From: Augochlora pura | Lineage: Eukaryota > Arthropoda > Insecta > Hymenoptera > Halictidae | Assembly (NCBI RefSeq): GCF_028453695.1 | Contig: NC_135772.1 | Coordinates: 7,254,001-7,318,000 of the forward strand | Length of the DNA: 64,000 bases | Direction: 5' to 3' | Part shown: piece by piece, positions 59,602-64,000 of the stretch | How positions within the stretch are numbered: position 1 is the first letter of the stretch | How the letters are laid out: every line of letters begins with the position of its first letter | The notes under the pieces: generated by a model | Seen by the model: only the letters and a program-made list of their open reading frames with translations | The model's database searches: none | What the model was told of the DNA's origin: nothing | Translations under genes and position numbers: made by a program

Positions 59602-62600
59602 GTAAGTGTGCGATCGATTATTGGTGTTACGCAGATGATGATCGAGCTGCGCCGCCTCTGGCTGAGACAACAAGTTCGATTATCGTAGGTGGTAACTATT
59701 GTTCGCCTACGTGTTTTCGTTTACCATAGACAACGGTCCGTCGCGAGTTCGCTATGTAGGACAGCAGTTTTTCGATTATGCGCGTCTCACATGGCACGCC
59801 TAAAACTATCAACTATAAATTATTCACCGGATATTATAACGTAACTTCGTGTTTATCGTGGAAAGTGAATTATTCATTTCTTTATTTCGCCTTCTTTCGC
59901 TTCTCAGACTTTTGCCTGCCGCTGCATCAGCTGCGGCAACTGTGATCGATTTTTTGAAGCGCGTACGTAGGATGCTGCTCCAACTGCTTATACCTTTAGG
60001 TTATGCTACTTCCTGGTTTTGCCTTTGATATAGATGTGTGTGTTTCCTCAGTTTAAATATCACAATAATTGAACTCGTAAACGTATTGATGAAAATAGCA
60101 ATTTGCAGAAAGGTTGGAATTCTAATTGCTAAACATTTTTAAACGTTCATGTTCTATAAATTTGCTTCATATCATTAGCACGTGTCCGAAAACGTTTTAA
60201 TTAATAATAAGTTGACATAGTCATAGGTTATGACAGCTTCAAAATGTTTAGTCTCCCACCTTTTATTCATTTTACCAGTAGCAATACTATGTTTCATTTT
60301 CAAATAGAAAGTACGTATGTTTTTATTTTTCATTGCGAAAAACAAAGACTGAAGTTACCATTTTATAATTTAGAGTTAAGTTAATTTGTAATAAATTCAT
60401 AATTTATTTCACTTGTCTTTTTCACATTTTGGCACGTGTAAGATTACATATTACTATTATTCTAACCCATTCATATTCTAACGATAAAAATGTGACTTTA
60501 AGACGAAAGATTAAGGTAGTCGTATAAAGGAAATGTTTGATCGAAATCGGCGGATTCGCAATGTCAATTGAAAAGTGTTAGACTTCCGATCCAAAATGTA
60601 CGCAATGCAGGTGCCAGATACTATGAATCGTGCCAACGCCGGACAGACAGTAATTGATTTCTTACGCATTTTTGTTTTGCATCTGCATTGAACGCTTTTA
60701 GGAACAGGGAGCCATCTCTTCTTCTTTACATACGTCGCTAGCATCTCACAGAATTTGTGTAACGATAGTTGCACGGCGCAGCAGCGATCGTCATTTAGTA
60801 ACTTCTTTCTCTAGGTTCAGGAGTTTTTGAGATTGCAGGATCATCCTCAATCTTGTTAGTGGAATATATTATACTTTTTTTTTTTCATTGTTTAAATATA
60901 TTTACTGTCGGAAATATCCTCGTACAAAGATGATTCCAATCCTGTTTACCAGTGACAAACAAGAACAACACAAATTCACTAGAAATTTCGATAGAATTAT
61001 TTTTTATGCTTGATGTAATGAAAAGAAAAATTAAGTTCTTATATTATTTGAACAGGAATCACTTAACTTGTCGATATTGTGATATCGATATATGTACTAT
61101 CATTAATACACTTTCATTTCAATAGCGAGTTGTATAATGAATTACGTAACTTTAGATTTCTCTAATAAATGTATTATCGTGTTGAAGTAAAGAAATAGAG
61201 CAAATAATCAGTATGATTGATATATACAAACTTTAGTGATGGACTACAAATGAAATTTGTAGTAATTAAACTAATGTTTAAGAAACTCAAATATGTATTA
61301 AAGATCTTCCACAGAAACATTTCGATAATGCCAGTACGTGTGCAAGAAAAAATCAAAATCCACTTATTTTGACTGGTTCGGTAGCTCTGGTGTTGAAAAT
61401 TACATTTGAAATAATATCGCTGAACAAGGATTGAAAAGAGTCCGAACGACGCGAACCGTGGAATTGTCGGAAACGTCAGTTGCCCGGGTATGTTAATATT
61501 AATCGCGCATAAATATGAAATTAAAATTTCGAGAAGGAAATTCCAGGCAGCGACCCGATGAAGGATTTTTATTTTACGTTTGCATAGAGTTTGTATAATA
61601 TTAAATCATCTGAAAAAAGGAAGGCCGAATTTGTAATTACGAACCGGCGTTTCCCTTCTAGAGAAAACATTTCTCTCGAGGAACGTTTCTCTTTACATAC
61701 CACCGACTCCGGGACCACTAAATGAAACGTGTGCACCGCCGCTTAGGACGACGCAATTTCCAGGAGCGAATTTTACGACAGATACAGAGTCGTTTGAGAT
61801 GTGTCAGCCTTCAGTTACATCATGCGAGCGTTCAACAACTAACTAGTTTGACGCAGACAGATAAACAGAAACTTCTGTCGGAGCTTCTCGAGCGAAACAG
61901 CTTTGTTTTGTGTGCGCGTTATATGAATACTGGTGTCTCCAGTGTGTAACATACAACACTGGTCACACACGAACACTAGCATAACACACAATGGCGAATG
62001 TGTCGCACGCTCGAGTAATTTTTGTTGCCCGGATCCGTAAGACTAAAATGCACTTTGTGGTAGGAAACTATAAATTAAATATTACAGCATCAGTGTTTAT
62101 ACCATAAATGCGTGAATAGAGAATGTGTAAGCTAGACGCTAGAAATCACGTAGTTTCTATAAAAAAAGCAGAGCAATTTCTGGATGATTAGATGGATATT
62201 TCAACTGGTGATAATCTTCCAAAATTATAGAAGGATTTGAATTCTTGGCAATATTTGTAGCTTGACAACAGCAAGACGTAGAGTCGCAATACTATAGTCG
62301 GAGTCGTTCGAACTTTTAAAATCGGACTCCCGCTGTACGAAAATTCTTGTCGCAGTTACAATTGGACGGTTATATCGTAATATCCAGCGTTTATGATATC
62401 TATCGAGTAAAATTACTTAGAGCAAACTGAAATGCGGTTGGTCACGGCGGGTTGCTCTTGCAAGAGCGAAACGTGATTGGTGGAGGAACTTTTAGCTAGC
62501 AATTTGGTTGGTCGTTACGGAGTTACGTTTCAGAGGACAACGAGTCGCGAATTCCTAGAATTGCAGGTGGTAAATTCCAGGAATCGAGTGCGACTGTAAC

Positions 62601-63365
62601 CTGCATTCTACCTAAAAGTAGAAGTTTATGGCAGTGCCGGTAAAGTAGTGGGTGACGGTCCGTGTTCATATTTTTGTTTCAGTTCCGACCTTGCGAGTTT
62701 TACGATTACTACGTAAACATACAGAGCCACCAATACCGTTCCGCTATAGTGAAAAATATCTATAAATATACGCTATTATAAGTCATTGTATTCAAGGATA
62801 ATATTATGAATAAACTGCGGATCTTTATGCAAAAGAAAAACTATCTGCTTTAACACATTCACTGTCACGCCAAATTGTTCGTAAACTTTGTATTTAACTC
62901 TACGATTTTAATTTGATTAAATAAAATTCTTAAAGTTATACAACATAAAATACATTTTTGACATTCCTACGTTTTGCGTAATAAAATTTTGCTCCATAAG
63001 ATTACAGAGATATAGTAGATTAGTTAAAAAATTCATTTTCAAATCTGAGCAAATAATTCCGTAATCCGCGTGCGGTAGTTAAAGTGTTCATTGTAAGACA
63101 TGAAAGCTAGACATTCATTTTGTTCTTCCTTTAATAATTTGAACAACCTGAAAGTATAATTTTGTGAATAAAACGTTTCTTTAATAATAGAAAAATAAAA
63201 ATTACTTTAAAAATTTGAAAGCAATACATTGACGTTCTTAAATTTCTTTAATTTTTCTACTATTTTAAATGTCATTTATTTTTGAAAATCCGCAATCAAT
63301 TAGTGAAATAAGTGAAGCGAATGTTGCACGTTGTTTCACCGTTAAATAATGTTTCTCGCATGTAG
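59602..63365 (+). other. Intron of the Cngl-like gene (3.8 kb)
   Basis: Bounded by a GTAAGT donor and a tgtag acceptor. Mostly AT-rich, with poly-T tracts. A patch at 61640-61950 is GC-richer and has two open plus-strand frames, but neither is phase-compatible with the flanking exons. No transposon was recognised. Confidence 0.5.
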
Positions 63366-63580
63366 CAGGTATACAGTACAGCAACAGCAACAGCAACGTG
63401 GCAGCAGAGGGTATCCTGGACAATCGGGAACAAAAGGCTTTCGCACTGGTGCCCCTAACTGGTCTTTCATCTTTGATCCTGCAGGACGCCTCTGCTACTA
63501 TTGGTCGATGGTGGTATCCCTTGCCTTCCTTTACAACTTCTGGGTTATCATCTATAGGTTCGCCTTCCAAGAAATAAATG
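63366..63580 (+). CDS. Cngl: Cngl-like cyclic nucleotide-gated channel, exon with S1
   Basis: CNG channels are six-segment cation channels opened by cGMP or cAMP, used in sensory and neuronal signalling. After a poly-Gln stretch encoded by a CAACAG run (63380-63396) and a Gly/Arg-rich linker, the frame reads NWSFIFDPAGRLCYYWSMVV then SLAFLYNFWVIIYRFAFQEI. The FDPAGRLCYYW lead-in and the hydrophobic helix are the pre-S1 and S1 of insect Cngl proteins (Drosophila Cngl is the closest relative that I know). The donor is AATG followed by GTTAGT at 63581, phase 1. The acceptor could be 63366 (tgtag) or 63369 (tgtagcag); both keep the frame with the 59601 donor. The rest (S2-S6, pore, cyclic nucleotide-binding domain) must lie beyond the window. 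Confidence 0.88.
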
Positions 63581-64000
63581 GTTAGTAGATTTTTGGGCAA
63601 TTTAATTCATGTAGAATATTTTTGTGCGGTCTAATTTACTTTGTATTAAAATTAAACACATTATCGTTTCTTTAGATCAAAGTCGTGTACAGCAGTTTCT
63701 AAAAGATTCCGGTGAAACAAAAATACATTATGTTATGATCAATTAAAAGATTTCGATGAAGGCGCTGTATCTTTTCGGGTCAAAAAACGAGTAAAATTTA
63801 ATGTAAATCTATGTTTGTCTAGCTAAGTTGACTATCGTCAAAAAGTTCCAGCAACACATGTGCATGTAAAGATACTTTCATTGCGGACGTTTATATGTCT
63901 ACGCCATCTCCCAGCGTTTAGTAAAATGGACATTTCAACAAAGTTGAACACCTTTTAACGCAACAAAATAAAAGCCGGTTAATTTCGATTTTTATAAATT
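63581..64000 (+). other. Start of the next Cngl intron
   Basis: AT-rich sequence after the GTTAGT donor with no further exon before the window ends. Confidence 0.5.

Noticed and set aside
61640..61950. Possible extra Cngl exon (two open frames, one Pro/Thr-rich and one Gln/Leu-rich)
   Set aside because: Neither frame has an acceptor phase compatible with the phase 2 donor at 59601, the donors are weak, and two frames are open over the same bases.
62849..63080. Possible piggyBac MITE (TTAACACATTCACTG to the TTAA near 63074)
   Set aside because: The two ends agree too poorly (only a shared cgcacg/cacgc-like string) to support a transposon.

Overview
The window looks like nuclear DNA of an insect, most likely a hymenopteran (ant or bee). 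This is inferred from an AT-rich background broken by short CpG-rich patches, from the transposon families present (mariner, piggyBac, Jockey-clade and R1-clade LINEs, short solo LTRs), and from two exons of a cyclic nucleotide-gated channel of the insect Cngl type at the right edge. There is no bacterial or viral gene organisation. Almost none of the open reading frames look like genes. Most of the window is intron or intergenic DNA with mobile-element relics.

Layout, left to right. 1.4-2.55 kb: a decayed mariner transposase. 3.4-5.3 kb: an internally deleted Jockey-clade LINE in which the gag-like ORF1 runs straight into the end of the reverse transcriptase. 7-29 kb: AT-rich DNA with a possible solo LTR (about 11.0-11.5 kb), a likely piggyBac MITE (14.1-14.5 kb), some local duplications and a short piggyBac transposase relic (27.6 kb). 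29.65-33.97 kb: a GC-rich R1-clade LINE on the minus strand, 5'-truncated, with poly(A) tail and an exact 13-bp target-site duplication. 36.2-37.7 kb: a mariner-ended foldback with 210-bp arms, interrupted by a GC-rich block with a seven-copy minisatellite. 40.1 and 58.5 kb: two solo LTRs of one family, each with a perfect 4-bp duplication. 47.1 kb: an 80-bp-arm hairpin. 48.5-52.1 kb: a large diverged inverted duplication whose arms look like promoter plus 5' UTR plus splice donor, with a 1,069-bp piggyBac derivative inserted at a TTAA in one arm. 54.2-54.7 kb: a palindromic mariner-type MITE with TA duplication.

59.4 and 63.4 kb: two plus-strand exons in compatible splice phase, encoding the N-terminal cytoplasmic region and the first transmembrane segment (S1) of a Cngl-like channel. 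The gene continues past the right edge and probably also upstream. No tRNA, rRNA, CRISPR array, operon or other complete gene was recognised.

The most informative structures are the inverted promoter-like duplication with its nested piggyBac insertion (the other arm shows the uninterrupted site), the foldback/minisatellite complex at 36-38 kb, and the R1 element with intact target duplication. No clearly new biological system was found. Repeat boundaries were read by eye and no database search was possible.
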